The notes under the pieces are model-generated. The model saw only the letters and a list, made by a program, of their open reading frames with translations, searched no databases and was not told the origin of the DNA. A program made the translations under genes and the position numbers. From Veillonella dispar (lineage in GTDB: Bacteria; Bacillota; Negativicutes; Veillonellales; Veillonellaceae), in assembly GCF_900637515.1 (NCBI RefSeq), contig NZ_LR134375.1, forward strand, positions 1,343,501 through 1,407,500: 64,000 nt of DNA, given 5' to 3'. Shown here piece by piece: positions 8,046-17,238 of this stretch. Position 1 is the stretch's first letter. Each line of letters starts with the position of its first letter.

Positions 8046-8909
8046 CTATTTAAGGTCTAGTTCTTTCAAATATGCTTTGAAGTTCTCACCTAACTCTTCA
8101 TTACGAAGGGCATACTCAACAGTAGCTTTCAAGTAACCTAATTTATCGCCTGTATCGTAACGAATACCTTCATAAGCTAATGCATACGTATCGGTTTTAG
8201 ATGCTGCTAGAGCATCAGTTAATTGAACTTCATTACCTACGCCTGGTTTTGTATTTTCTAAAATATTGAAAATATCTGGCGTTAAAATGTAACGACCTAA
8301 TACTGCTAGTCTAGATGGTGCATCTTCTTTTTTTGGTTTTTCCACCAAATTATGAACGCGATATAAATTATCCGCTAATGCTTCACCAGATACAATGCCA
8401 TAAGAGCTAACTTTATCTTCAGGTACAAATTGAGCCCCTAAGATAATACCAGGATGTTCATCGTAACACTCAATTAACTGTTTAAGGCATGGATTTTCAG
8501 GATTATATACAATATCATCACCAAGTAATACAGCAAATGGTTCATCACCAATAAAGGCTTTTGCACATAGTACAGCATCGCCAAGACCACGAGGAGCTTT
8601 TTGACGAATAAAGTGAACTTTAATATCTGCTAAGTCTTTAATCATAGCCAATTGTTTATTTTTACCTTGGCTTTGTAAAAGCAATTCTAGTTCCACACTG
8701 CTATCAAAATGATCTTCAATAGCGCGTTTATTACGGCCTGTAATGATTAGGATCTCTTCAATACCAGAATCTAATGCTTCTTTTACAATATATTGGATAG
8801 CAGGTGTATCCACGATAGGAAGCATTTCCTTTGGTTGTGCTTTAGTAGCTGGTAAGAAGCGTGTACCAAAGCCAGCTGCTGGAATAACGGCTTTTCTAAT
8901 ACGTTGCAT
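8046..8909 (-). CDS. galU: UTP-glucose-1-phosphate uridylyltransferase
   Basis: Makes UDP-glucose from UTP and glucose 1-phosphate for envelope sugars. The 287-residue protein begins with the nucleotidyltransferase signature IPAAGFGTRFLPATKAQPKEMLPI, contains the substrate segment VEKPK and ends in a typical GalU tail (YDTGDKLGYLKA). Length matches bacterial GalU. Start follows AGGAGATAACT. It begins 13 bp after the LptD-like gene and so shares its transcript, which links sugar-nucleotide supply to outer-membrane assembly. Confidence 0.96.
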   Translation of the reverse strand: MQRIRKAVIPAAGFGTRFLPATKAQPKEMLPIVDTPAIQYIVKEALDSGIEEILIITGRNKRAIEDHFDSSVELELLLQSQGKNKQLAMIKDLADIKVHFIRQKAPRGLGDAVLCAKAFIGDEPFAVLLGDDIVYNPENPCLKQLIECYDEHPGIILGAQFVPEDKVSSYGIVSGEALADNLYRVHNLVEKPKKEDAPSRLAVLGRYILTPDIFNILENTKPGVGNEVQLTDALAASKTDTYALAYEGIRYDTGDKLGYLKATVEYALRNEELGENFKAYLKELDLK

Positions 8910-8922
8910 AGTTATCTCCTAA

Positions 8923-10476
8923 TTAAAAGTCTTTGCCAACAAATTTGATTTTCCATTGATCATTATTGCTTCTATGTGCATCCTTATAAGTTAAGTACAA
9001 GTCAAAGGAATGTAAATCACGATGCCATGTATAATATACAGAGTCTATCTGACCACTCATCATATTTGTTTTAACACTTACAGACACATCATCTAAGCGA
9101 GTCAATTTATAGTTACCGCCATAGATGAGCTCTTTAGGAAGCTCTGTAGTATCAAATCGATATGGAGAGTTATTATAAGAAATATTACGTTGATTATAGC
9201 TAACCCATACATTAGCACGATTTCCCACTTTAGAGCGGAATCTAGCGCCCCAGTAAGGCATGCTACGAATCGTGCCATCGTAACCATAGTAGTCGCGTTG
9301 GTAACCGCCCAAGAAGCGTAAATCAGCATTTTTACCAAGCTTAATTGGATCATGAGATATTTCTGTATAGTATTCCTTATGGGAACCTTTTACAGAACCT
9401 TCTTTCCAATAACCGGCATTAACGCCACCGCGTACAGTTACTGGTGATTTACCCACATGATACGTATGAGTATCTAAACGTGCCTCACCAATCTTTTCAA
9501 CCCATACCGTTTCATCATTATATTCATTAGATTCTTTACTGTACCCAATTGACGCAGTAGCCCAAGGCAAGTAGTGTCTATAACCAACTTTTGGTTTAAA
9601 GCCTGATTTTGAATACCAGCGATAATCGATATAAGCTTCACCATGCTTACCAATTGGATAATCAGTACTACCATGCAAGCCAAGTCCATCATCACTACTA
9701 TATGTAGGCTTTGGAACTAATGAGAATATACTGAATTTTCCTTCTTTATCATGGCGCAAGGATGCTGTATAAGAAGGTAAAGATAAAACCTTAAAGTTTT
9801 TAATGTAGAAAGACGGTTTTTTAATAATGACTTTATCGCCAGGATACACCTTGATATCTTGACCTTCTACACGATAATCTGGTGTATGTTTAAAGGCCAT
9901 CGCATGTTTTGTGGTAACCATGCCTTTATCCATATGACCAGTTTCACCATCAAATGTAGCATTTTGCCCCTTCACATAGTAAGGATCATTCCAACCAAAC
10001 GCTTGGTCAGCTGTAAAATGACGGTCACTAGTCCGATATGTCATATTTTGACCTGTAATATCCTTTGTTTTACCGCCATTTTCCAAAAAGCGATACCCAC
10101 CAACAGTACGGTATTCTGTAGTTTTTGTATTACCTTCTATACGTGGTGCCATCAAGGTTTGATTACCTTGAGTCACTACTACATCACCTTGTGCATATAC
10201 ATCACCAGTGGACCCAGTATAGGACATTTTATCTGCATCAATACGAGTCGGCAATTGTTCTGTAGGTTGATCAGACTTTGCCTTTTCACCACGACGTACA
10301 ACACGGATATTACTATTTTCAGGTGTAGATGCTTTAGAGATTTCTCCAAGATAGGATTGATCAACGCTATCCAATTGATCTTGATATACCGTGGTTGACT
10401 CCGTAGCGGCCCATACTGGTTGTGCTAAACAAAAAACACAAGCCGCTGCCAGCCATTGTACTTTACGTTTCCTCAT
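8923..10476 (-). CDS. LptD/OstA-like outer-membrane LPS assembly protein
   Basis: Signal peptide MRKRKVQWLAAACVFCLA...VWA (residues 1-23), then an OstA/LptA-like beta domain from about residue 76 (TRIDADKMSYTGSTGDVYAQGDVVV) to about 230. The segment VEGQDIKVYPGDKVIIKKP and LPSY resembles the LptD junction before the barrel. The rest alternates aromatic and charged residues and ends in Phe, as outer-membrane barrels do. At 517 residues it is much shorter than proteobacterial LptD (about 780), so the barrel must be smaller. It could instead be an LptD paralogue with another cargo. Confidence 0.7.
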   Translation of the reverse strand: MRKRKVQWLAAACVFCLAQPVWAATESTTVYQDQLDSVDQSYLGEISKASTPENSNIRVVRRGEKAKSDQPTEQLPTRIDADKMSYTGSTGDVYAQGDVVVTQGNQTLMAPRIEGNTKTTEYRTVGGYRFLENGGKTKDITGQNMTYRTSDRHFTADQAFGWNDPYYVKGQNATFDGETGHMDKGMVTTKHAMAFKHTPDYRVEGQDIKVYPGDKVIIKKPSFYIKNFKVLSLPSYTASLRHDKEGKFSIFSLVPKPTYSSDDGLGLHGSTDYPIGKHGEAYIDYRWYSKSGFKPKVGYRHYLPWATASIGYSKESNEYNDETVWVEKIGEARLDTHTYHVGKSPVTVRGGVNAGYWKEGSVKGSHKEYYTEISHDPIKLGKNADLRFLGGYQRDYYGYDGTIRSMPYWGARFRSKVGNRANVWVSYNQRNISYNNSPYRFDTTELPKELIYGGNYKLTRLDDVSVSVKTNMMSGQIDSVYYTWHRDLHSFDLYLTYKDAHRSNNDQWKIKFVGKDF

Positions 10477-10513
10477 GGTTACTAGAACTCCTCTTGCTTT
10501 AAGAATTTGTTAA

Positions 10514-11632
10514 TTATTGATTACGCTTTACAACTACGATAGGTTGAGAAACATTTTCTACCGGTTCTTCTTGTTCTTCTACTGCTGCTGGTTCCTCTGT
10601 TGTTGTTTCATTTTCATCAACAGCCGCTTCATTAGTGTCTACAGTCTCTTCAGATTCATCGGCCGTATTAGGTACAGTTACTGCTTCAGCCAATTCATCA
10701 TCACTGTGAGCCAAACCATCACCACCAATTACAAGACCTTGAATTGTAACAGAATCTTGAGGTTGTACATAAATAGTTGCACCAGCAGGGTATTCAATAT
10801 TTTTACCCTTAACAAAGGCACCACCTACTAAGCCTACTGGTCCAAGTAAAACAGCACCAGCTACGGATGCACCAGCTGCTTTAACTTCACTGCGAGTTTT
10901 ATCCTTAGCTTCTTTACCTTGTACTGCAGTAAATTCAGTACCATCAATAGCAGGGATTGTGTCAAATGTGATGTCTAATACACCATTACGACCAAAGGAA
11001 CGAGCCTTTTTCAAGGATGTAATTGTACCAGATCCTACTGTACCTGCAGGTACCAATAACACATTGCCATCCATTACATTTTCAGCTACTGTGAAAGCAA
11101 CAGTGTCGCCTTCATGGCTAGTTTTAGAAGAAACAGCGTCATTCAAGGTAACTTTGAAGACTTGGTTACCAGCTAATGTACCAACTTGGTTAGTAAGCGT
11201 TACATTGCTACCATATACTTTTGTTTTCAAAGAAATGATACGTTTTTGTAAAGAGCCGCTACCAATACGACCATTAACGCTACGTTCCATCTTTTCTACG
11301 CGATCTACAAGAGAACCTGCGTTAATGCTATTTTGATATGTATATTCAAGCGCATCCATTTCTTCGCGCAAAGAAATGTTTGTGCCACTACCTTCTACGG
11401 AGTTATAGAGGGAATCAACACGTTTGCTCAATGTAGCAGAATTGCCATTGAAACCAGTACCATACACGGTTTCATCAAGTTGATTAATGCGGTCCACTAC
11501 AGCACCATCTTGTACTGCACCATATACAGTAGTTTCCAAAACATTTGTTTTCTCTGTAACTGTACCAGGAGCAGCAAATGCAGTGCCTGAAATCAAGGAT
11601 GCCATTAAAAGTGTAAGTACTTGCTTCTTCAT
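10514..11632 (-). CDS. Exported protein with N-terminal repeats, function unknown
   Basis: 372 residues with a signal peptide (MKKQVLTLLMASLISGTAFA). Residues about 25-150 contain four to five degenerate repeats of about 30 residues built on Val-x-Arg-Ile/Met-x-x-Leu/Met and Thr-Val-Tyr-Gly, suggesting a helical stalk. Then comes a beta-rich domain with LLVPAGTVGSG and ARSFGRNGVLDITFDTI, then a Gly/Ala-rich hydrophobic stretch, and an acidic C-terminal tail rich in Glu, Thr and Val. ATG 11632 directly follows GGAGGAATTT; the earlier ATG 11644 lies within that site. It sits 37 bp before the LptD-like gene, so an envelope role is likely. Confidence 0.65.
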   Translation of the reverse strand: MKKQVLTLLMASLISGTAFAAPGTVTEKTNVLETTVYGAVQDGAVVDRINQLDETVYGTGFNGNSATLSKRVDSLYNSVEGSGTNISLREEMDALEYTYQNSINAGSLVDRVEKMERSVNGRIGSGSLQKRIISLKTKVYGSNVTLTNQVGTLAGNQVFKVTLNDAVSSKTSHEGDTVAFTVAENVMDGNVLLVPAGTVGSGTITSLKKARSFGRNGVLDITFDTIPAIDGTEFTAVQGKEAKDKTRSEVKAAGASVAGAVLLGPVGLVGGAFVKGKNIEYPAGATIYVQPQDSVTIQGLVIGGDGLAHSDDELAEAVTVPNTADESEETVDTNEAAVDENETTTEEPAAVEEQEEPVENVSQPIVVVKRNQ

Positions 11633-11675
11633 AAATTCCTCCACAACGTATCTAATGTATAACTGTTATACAACA

Positions 11676-11707
11676 GAATAAGCACGGGCCTAAGACCGTG
11701 CTTATTC
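11676..11707 (-). terminator. Hairpin between two exported-protein genes
   Basis: A perfect 12-bp stem GAATAAGCACGG with an 8-base loop. On the minus strand it is followed by TTGTTG-type sequence rather than a clean T run, so termination may be partial. It lies 33 bp past the stop of the 11741 gene and 43 bp before the next start. Confidence 0.65.
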
Positions 11708-11740
11708 CCTGAGTCTACTATTTTATATGCTCAGTGGCCA

Positions 11741-12187
11741 TTAAATTTTCAAATCGATAATCGCAGATACACCTACGCCTTGAACACGAGATGCACCAAC
11801 TGGGTTTGTGCTATCAACAGGTACTAAACCTTTAACACGAACCATACCGTTAAAGCTACCTTCTACTTGAGCAACTGCTTTAACTTGTTCAATGCTAGAT
11901 GCAGGACCAGTAACTTGAGCAGCACCGATATAACCTTTTGTACCAATACTGATAATAGGTACAACTTTAGTTGTATACTCTGTGCTTAAGTTATTTTGTT
12001 TCAATAATTTATTTAAGAAAGAGTCAATTTGAGGACCGAATTTATTGATAACAATACCGATACCACCAATTTTAGCTGCACCACCAAGAATACTGCTAAG
12101 GCCGCCAGCTTGAGTAGTCAAGATGCCACCGAATGCAGTTGTAGTTAAACAAATCCCTAGAACAGCTGTAATAATCTTCTTTTTCAT
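11741..12187 (-). CDS. Small exported protein, function unknown
   Basis: 148 residues with a signal peptide of about 27 residues (MKKKIITAVLGICLTTTAFG then TTQAGG). The mature part begins with a Gly-rich helix (GLSSILGGAAKIGGIGIV), then NKLLKQNNLSTEYTTKVVPIISIG and a repeated Gly-x-Ala/Val-x-Gln-Val pattern that predicts beta strands (GAAQVTGPAS, ASRVQGVGVS). No family is recognised. The leader carries a good AGGAGGCTTATT site. It precedes two other envelope genes in the same direction, separated by a hairpin. Confidence 0.6.
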   Translation of the reverse strand: MKKKIITAVLGICLTTTAFGGILTTQAGGLSSILGGAAKIGGIGIVINKFGPQIDSFLNKLLKQNNLSTEYTTKVVPIISIGTKGYIGAAQVTGPASSIEQVKAVAQVEGSFNGMVRVKGLVPVDSTNPVGASRVQGVGVSAIIDLKI

Positions 12188-12441
12188 AATAAGCCTCCTA
12201 TAGATACTTATATTTTAACAAATTCTATACATAGATTCTAGTGAAAGTATAAGAACTTACACATAAAGATACTAGCATTGTATAAAAGTCCGATGAACAA
12301 CCAATGAATTTTACACAACTTAATTTAATGCTACCATCACAAAGATTTAGTGTCAATATCAACTCTCAATCATACTCTATAGGCATAAAATAGTTCTTAT
12401 CTTTACATACCCTTAGGACTTAAAGAAACTCAATTAGTTAA

Positions 12442-13449
12442 TTAGCAGATACGAGGAACTTGATCTTCACCTAACAAATCGATTAAGCGAACACCACCAA
12501 TAGCGGTTTGTAAACCAACCTTACCAATATTCTTGTCTAGTGTTCTCCCAATTAACACAGCTTCTTTGCCCTCTTCAAAGCCGTGAAGAATGGAGAGAAC
12601 TTCTTCTGTAACGGATTGATCTACTACCAGTACAACCTTTCCTTCATTTGCTAAATATAATGGATCATATCCTAAAATATCACAAACAGACTGTACTTCA
12701 GCGTGAATTGGTATAGCCGCTTCTTCTACCTTAATACCAACTTGACTTTGGTCTGCAATTTCTTTTAAAACAGTACCTAAACCACCACGTGTAGGATCTC
12801 GCAATAGAGCCACTTGAGGCCCCACTTTATCAAGTACAGCATGAACCATGTTATTTAAAGGCGCACAGTCAGTTTTTAACGCATCAGATAAATCCAAGCC
12901 AAATCGTTGACCCATAACAGCAATAGAATGATCCCCAATAGCACCAGATAAGATAATATCCATTCCCGCTTTCACACGATGTGGACCAATATCAATCCCA
13001 TCTGGGATCATGCCAATACCCGCTGTATTTATGTAGATTTTGTCTACCTCGCCCTTTTTAACAACCTTAGTGTCCCCTGTAACAATTTGTACATTTGCAG
13101 CTTTTGCCATATCTGACATAGTATGAAGTATTTCATCTAACTCATCAAAGGCCAAGCCTTCTTCTAAGATAAGGCCACAACTTAAATATTGTGGGACAGC
13201 ACCATTCATAGCTAAATCATTCACAGTACCACATACAGCTAATTTACCAATATTTCCGCCAGGGAAAAACGTTGGTTGTACTACATAGGAATCTGTAGAG
13301 AACGCCATACGTCCTGCTGTAACGGGAAATTGAGCACCATCATGTAAAGGAGCCAATAAATCATTTGTAAAGTATTTCAAAATAAAACGCTCGGTCAATT
13401 CATGACTAAATCGACCGCCATTCCCATGGACTAAGCGAACTCGTTCCAT
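12442..13449 (-). CDS. hypE: Hydrogenase maturation factor HypE
   Basis: Converts the carbamoyl group placed on its own C-terminal Cys by HypF into a thiocyanate, giving the cyanide ligand of [NiFe] hydrogenase. The protein ends in PRIC, the obligatory C-terminal Pro-Arg-x-Cys. Internal PurM-like ATP-binding motifs are present (SGAIGDHSIAVMGQR, RDPTRGGLG). The frame extends to 13506, but ATG 13449 follows GGGAGGATTAAT and begins MERVRLVHGNGG as in other HypE proteins, giving 335 residues. It starts 1 bp after the hypD stop. Confidence 0.96.
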   Translation of the reverse strand: MERVRLVHGNGGRFSHELTERFILKYFTNDLLAPLHDGAQFPVTAGRMAFSTDSYVVQPTFFPGGNIGKLAVCGTVNDLAMNGAVPQYLSCGLILEEGLAFDELDEILHTMSDMAKAANVQIVTGDTKVVKKGEVDKIYINTAGIGMIPDGIDIGPHRVKAGMDIILSGAIGDHSIAVMGQRFGLDLSDALKTDCAPLNNMVHAVLDKVGPQVALLRDPTRGGLGTVLKEIADQSQVGIKVEEAAIPIHAEVQSVCDILGYDPLYLANEGKVVLVVDQSVTEEVLSILHGFEEGKEAVLIGRTLDKNIGKVGLQTAIGGVRLIDLLGEDQVPRIC

Positions 13450-13450
13450 A

Positions 13451-14569
13451 TTAATCCTCCCACGTCGATCCACCACTGGAATAACCGTATTTATACCATG
13501 CTGCACAACTACCTTCTACAGATACCATGCAAGCACCAACAGGGTGGTCAGCAGTACAGCTTTTACCAAATAATGGACATTCACTTGGCTTAATAAGCCC
13601 TTGCAATACACGACCACATTGGCACCCTTTTGGATCAAGAGAAGGCTTTTCAAGCTGGATAGGTAATGCACGTTCCACATCATAGGCTGCATATGCATCC
13701 TTTAATCTTAAGCCAGAGTTTGGAATAACACCGATACCACGCCACGCATCATCACATACATCATATACTTCTTTGATCATCGCTTGCGCTACCGGATTCC
13801 CCTTCTGCATAACTACAGAATGATAGGTATTACCCACCACAAAATTACCGGTTTTACGTTGCTCTAAAATATTTGCTATAGCAGATAAAATCTCAAGTCC
13901 ATCAAAGCCAGCAATACAAGACGGTATGTGATATTCTTCAGGTAAGAATCGGTATGGCTCTTCACCAATAATAACGCTTACATGACCTGGCAAAATAAAT
14001 CCGTCAATATGACCTTCTTGTTTATCTAATAAAGCTCGTAATGCAGGAGGCACTAATTTATGAGATACAAGGAAGAAAACATTCTTCAGCCCTGCTGCAT
14101 GAACTGCTTTTACAGTTGCACAAATAACGGCAATAGTCGTTTCAAAACCTATAGCCAGAAATACTATTTTCTTATCTGGGTATTTTTTACTAAGTTCTAC
14201 CACCTCTAAAGGGGTATAAATGACATGAATATGGGCGCCCTTTGTTTGAGCCTCACTAAGACTGCTATAGCTACCAGGAACCTTTAACATATCCCCAAAG
14301 GTAGCAATAATAACATCATCCCGTTCAGCATAGGCTAACGCCTTATCCATATACGTTTGATCTGTTACACATACAGGACATCCTGGTCCACTTACAAGTT
14401 CAATGCCACTTGGCAATAATTGTCGAAGACCTTCACGGAAAATCGATACAGTATGTGTACCACAAACCTCCATAAGCCTTACGGTTTCCCCAGGCTCATG
14501 AAGGGCATTGATACGTTTTAATAACGCATCAGCACTGTTCTGCTTTTCCTGCAAAGTAAGCTTCTTCAA
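13451..14569 (-). CDS. hypD: Hydrogenase maturation factor HypD
   Basis: An iron-sulfur protein that, with HypC, carries the Fe(CN)2CO unit for [NiFe] hydrogenase. Signature segments are LMEVCGTHTVSIFREGL, VSGPGCPVCVT, GFETTIA, and the C-terminal Cys cluster (CQCGRVLQG, CPLFGKSC). 372 residues is normal. The start is TTG 14569, 10 bp after AAGGAG, and lies inside the end of hypC (41-bp overlap), which implies translational coupling. TTG 14554 is a weaker alternative. Confidence 0.95.
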   Translation of the reverse strand: MKKLTLQEKQNSADALLKRINALHEPGETVRLMEVCGTHTVSIFREGLRQLLPSGIELVSGPGCPVCVTDQTYMDKALAYAERDDVIIATFGDMLKVPGSYSSLSEAQTKGAHIHVIYTPLEVVELSKKYPDKKIVFLAIGFETTIAVICATVKAVHAAGLKNVFFLVSHKLVPPALRALLDKQEGHIDGFILPGHVSVIIGEEPYRFLPEEYHIPSCIAGFDGLEILSAIANILEQRKTGNFVVGNTYHSVVMQKGNPVAQAMIKEVYDVCDDAWRGIGVIPNSGLRLKDAYAAYDVERALPIQLEKPSLDPKGCQCGRVLQGLIKPSECPLFGKSCTADHPVGACMVSVEGSCAAWYKYGYSSGGSTWED

Positions 14570-14780
14570 GTTCTTCTAGCTCCTTAAAGGCCTCTAATGT
14601 TTTTTGTGCCTCTTCTTCATCAACAATTTGTACAGCAAAACCCGCATGGACTAACAACCAGTCCCCTACCTTTGCTTCTGGTACGAGGAGTAAGCTGCAG
14701 TCACGGGTGGCACCTGTTAATTCAACAGTGCCAATAACATCATTCACAGCTACTAACTGTGCTGGTACAGCTAAGCACAT
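14529..14780 (-). CDS. hypC: Hydrogenase maturation chaperone HypC/HybG
   Basis: Small chaperone of 83 residues that binds HypD and the hydrogenase large-subunit precursor. It begins MCLAVPAQL, with the essential Cys2, and keeps GDWLLVHAGFAVQIVDEEEA, the HypC core. The C-terminal tail is acidic and ends in Cys. The start has AAGGAGATAGT. It overlaps hypD and lies 143 bp after hypF; hypA and hypB are not in the window. Confidence 0.96.
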   Translation of the reverse strand: MCLAVPAQLVAVNDVIGTVELTGATRDCSLLLVPEAKVGDWLLVHAGFAVQIVDEEEAQKTLEAFKELEELEEAYFAGKAEQC

Positions 14781-14818
14781 ACTATCTCCTTATATATTAT
14801 ATTAATAACAAATTCTAT

Positions 14819-14844
14819 GAGTTTACTTTCGAGAAAGAAAACTC
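14819..14844. promoter_or_regulatory. Imperfect palindrome in the hypF-hypC gap
   Basis: GAGTTTACTTTC faces GAAAGAAAACTC around a GA centre: 11 of 12 pairs. It lies 38 bp upstream of hypC and has no T tract, so it is more likely an operator or mRNA stabiliser than a terminator. No regulator family is recognised. Confidence 0.35.
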
Positions 14845-14923
14845 ACCATATATAAATATTTCTAATATCATTGTATCACAATTGTAGTAATTATTAAGTG
14901 ATACTAACTACAAGAATATATAA

Positions 14924-17203
14924 CTATTTCTGATTGCCAATCCATAGTTGACCAAAGGCTAATCCGCCATCATTGGAAGGAACCGCTTCATTCATATACA
15001 AATCGCCTACATGCCAAGCGCGATATATCAGCTCTACTAATTTGCGATTTTGAAATACACCGCCAGAAATAGCCGCATCACTAACATTATAGCGCTCCAT
15101 TAAATCCGCTGCGGTTTCACATAATGCGATAGCAACGGTTTTATGGAAAGATGCAGCAAGATGAGCCCTAGATTCACCATTAACTACACCATCCATAATG
15201 GATTGAACGGTAGGTGTAAAATCAAGAATTCGCCCATCATAGTTATAATCAAGCAATATTCCTTTTTCATCACCACATAGAGCCTCTAAGGCTATAGCAA
15301 TTTGTGCATCATAGGTGTGGACCATACCAAGCCCTAAAAGAGAGCCAACCGCATCAAACAAACGACCACAACTCGTTGCTTGAACCATAGGCATCGTAGA
15401 TTGTAATGCTTTATCTAATATGGCCCAACCTTTAGGCAATTCTTTCATCCAATCTTGGTAGATAGGTGGAACATCATCACCATAGTAATTTCGAATATAC
15501 CATAAGGCTTGGCGCCATGGCTCGGAAACAGCTTTCTCTCCTCCCGGTAATGGCGCTTCATGGATATGAGCTAATCGTTGATATTTATCTCCCTTGCAAA
15601 GGAGAAATTCACCACCCCATACCGTTCCATCTGGTCCATATCCGGTACCATCCATGGCAATCCCCAGCACTGGACCTTCAAGATTGTGCTCTGCCATGAC
15701 TGATGCAATATGAGCGTGATGATGTTGAACAGATATAACAGGAATCTGTGCGCTTTTACCAATGCGCTCTCCTAAGTGGGACGAGAAAAATTGAGGATGA
15801 CTATCTACAATAATTTTCTCTGGTTGTATAGAAAACAATTCCTCATATCGGTCAATAGTCCACTCCAATGTGGCATGAGTAGATGCATTTTGTAGATCCC
15901 CAATATGTGGGCCTACAAGGACTTCTGAGCCTTTATTCATAGCAAATGCATTTTTAAGATCACTACCCATGGCTAATATCGAAGTTTGCCCTGAAAGTTC
16001 ACAATGAATAGGTTCTGGTACATAACCACGACTACGACGAATCAATCGAGGTTTATTATGGATGACAGTTACAACAGAGTCATCGAGAGGTGCATAGATT
16101 TGACGATTGTGTACCAAGAAATAATCGGCAACCGATTCTAACTCTTCAAAGGCTTGATTATCATCATATAAAACTGGATCACCACTTCGATTACCGCTTG
16201 TCATAACCCATGCTGCATCTGATGGTAATAGTACCTCATGCATCGGTGTATATGGTAACATTACGCCAAGCATATGATTATCCGGAGCTACATGGGGACT
16301 CAAACGCACTAAACTATCAGTATTTCTTTTTAATAATACGATAGGCCGTTCCATTCCCGTCAAAACATCTAATTCTTCATCACTAAGATGGACAAGCTCA
16401 ATTGCCGTATCTAGGGACCCTACCATAATTGCTAAGGGTTTATGTGGTCGATTCTTACGCTTACGCAAGCGTTGAACCGCCGCATCATTTCGAGCATCAC
16501 AAACTAGGTGGTATCCACCTATCCCTTTTATAGCAATAATACTACCTTCATTGATTAATTCACGGGTAGTATTCCATACATTTACAGTATCTACAACCGT
16601 ACGATTAGGTTTATATAAAGTATAATGAGGACCACATTGAACACAAGCATTTGGTTCAGCACGATAACGGCGCCCCTCTATATCTTCGTATTCAGCCTTA
16701 CAAGCTTCACACATAGGAAACTCGTCCATCGTCGTTCGTTCCCGATCATAGGGAAGTGATTTAATAATCGTATATCGTGGGCCGCAATTTGTACAATTAA
16801 TAAAAGGATATTCTTTTCTACGCTTGTCCTGTTGTAGTTCTTTAAGACAATCAGCACATGGCGCTGTATCGGCACTAATAAAGGTGCTAACTGCTTCCCC
16901 TAATGGAGATGGCTCCACAGAAAACTCAACTTCATTATTTTTTATAGTAAGATGTTCTACTGTTTGACTTGTAATACGGCACAGTCTAGGTCGGTCATCT
17001 TGAATCGCATCTAAAAACAACTGCAAATCACTAGTACAACCTTGTATCTCGACGTAAACACCTTGGCTATCATTATATACAAAACCTGTTAAACCTAGGG
17101 AATGTGCCCACATAGAAACAAGGGGCCGGAATCCGACCCCTTGAACTATACCGGTATAACGAATTCCCCAGCGTTCTATAGTTTGATTACTATTTTGTTT
17201 CAT
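14924..17203 (-). CDS. hypF: Carbamoyltransferase HypF
   Basis: Makes the cyanide precursor for [NiFe] hydrogenases: it activates carbamoyl phosphate and carbamoylates HypE. Domains in order: acylphosphatase (about 10-100, GIVQGVGFRPLV), two zinc-finger-like Cys pairs (CADCLKEL...CTNCGPR and CEACKAEY...CVQCGP, about 115-195), a YrdC-like domain (KGIGGYHLVCDA, about 230), then the Kae1-like transferase with HHHAHIASVMAEH and the end GGVFQNRKL. 759 residues is standard. It follows the SCIFF maturase gene by 35 bp and leads the hypF-C-D-E series. Confidence 0.97.
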   Translation of the reverse strand: MKQNSNQTIERWGIRYTGIVQGVGFRPLVSMWAHSLGLTGFVYNDSQGVYVEIQGCTSDLQLFLDAIQDDRPRLCRITSQTVEHLTIKNNEVEFSVEPSPLGEAVSTFISADTAPCADCLKELQQDKRRKEYPFINCTNCGPRYTIIKSLPYDRERTTMDEFPMCEACKAEYEDIEGRRYRAEPNACVQCGPHYTLYKPNRTVVDTVNVWNTTRELINEGSIIAIKGIGGYHLVCDARNDAAVQRLRKRKNRPHKPLAIMVGSLDTAIELVHLSDEELDVLTGMERPIVLLKRNTDSLVRLSPHVAPDNHMLGVMLPYTPMHEVLLPSDAAWVMTSGNRSGDPVLYDDNQAFEELESVADYFLVHNRQIYAPLDDSVVTVIHNKPRLIRRSRGYVPEPIHCELSGQTSILAMGSDLKNAFAMNKGSEVLVGPHIGDLQNASTHATLEWTIDRYEELFSIQPEKIIVDSHPQFFSSHLGERIGKSAQIPVISVQHHHAHIASVMAEHNLEGPVLGIAMDGTGYGPDGTVWGGEFLLCKGDKYQRLAHIHEAPLPGGEKAVSEPWRQALWYIRNYYGDDVPPIYQDWMKELPKGWAILDKALQSTMPMVQATSCGRLFDAVGSLLGLGMVHTYDAQIAIALEALCGDEKGILLDYNYDGRILDFTPTVQSIMDGVVNGESRAHLAASFHKTVAIALCETAADLMERYNVSDAAISGGVFQNRKLVELIYRAWHVGDLYMNEAVPSNDGGLAFGQLWIGNQK

Positions 17204-17238
17204 ATAAACTCCTACTATAGACGGAGAATTAATGGCTA

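Noticed and set aside
9859..10398. 179-codon open frame on the plus strand opposite the LptD-like gene
   Set aside because: Antisense shadow: no ribosome binding site, biased Thr/Ile/Cys composition, and the minus-strand frame has signal peptide and OstA domain.
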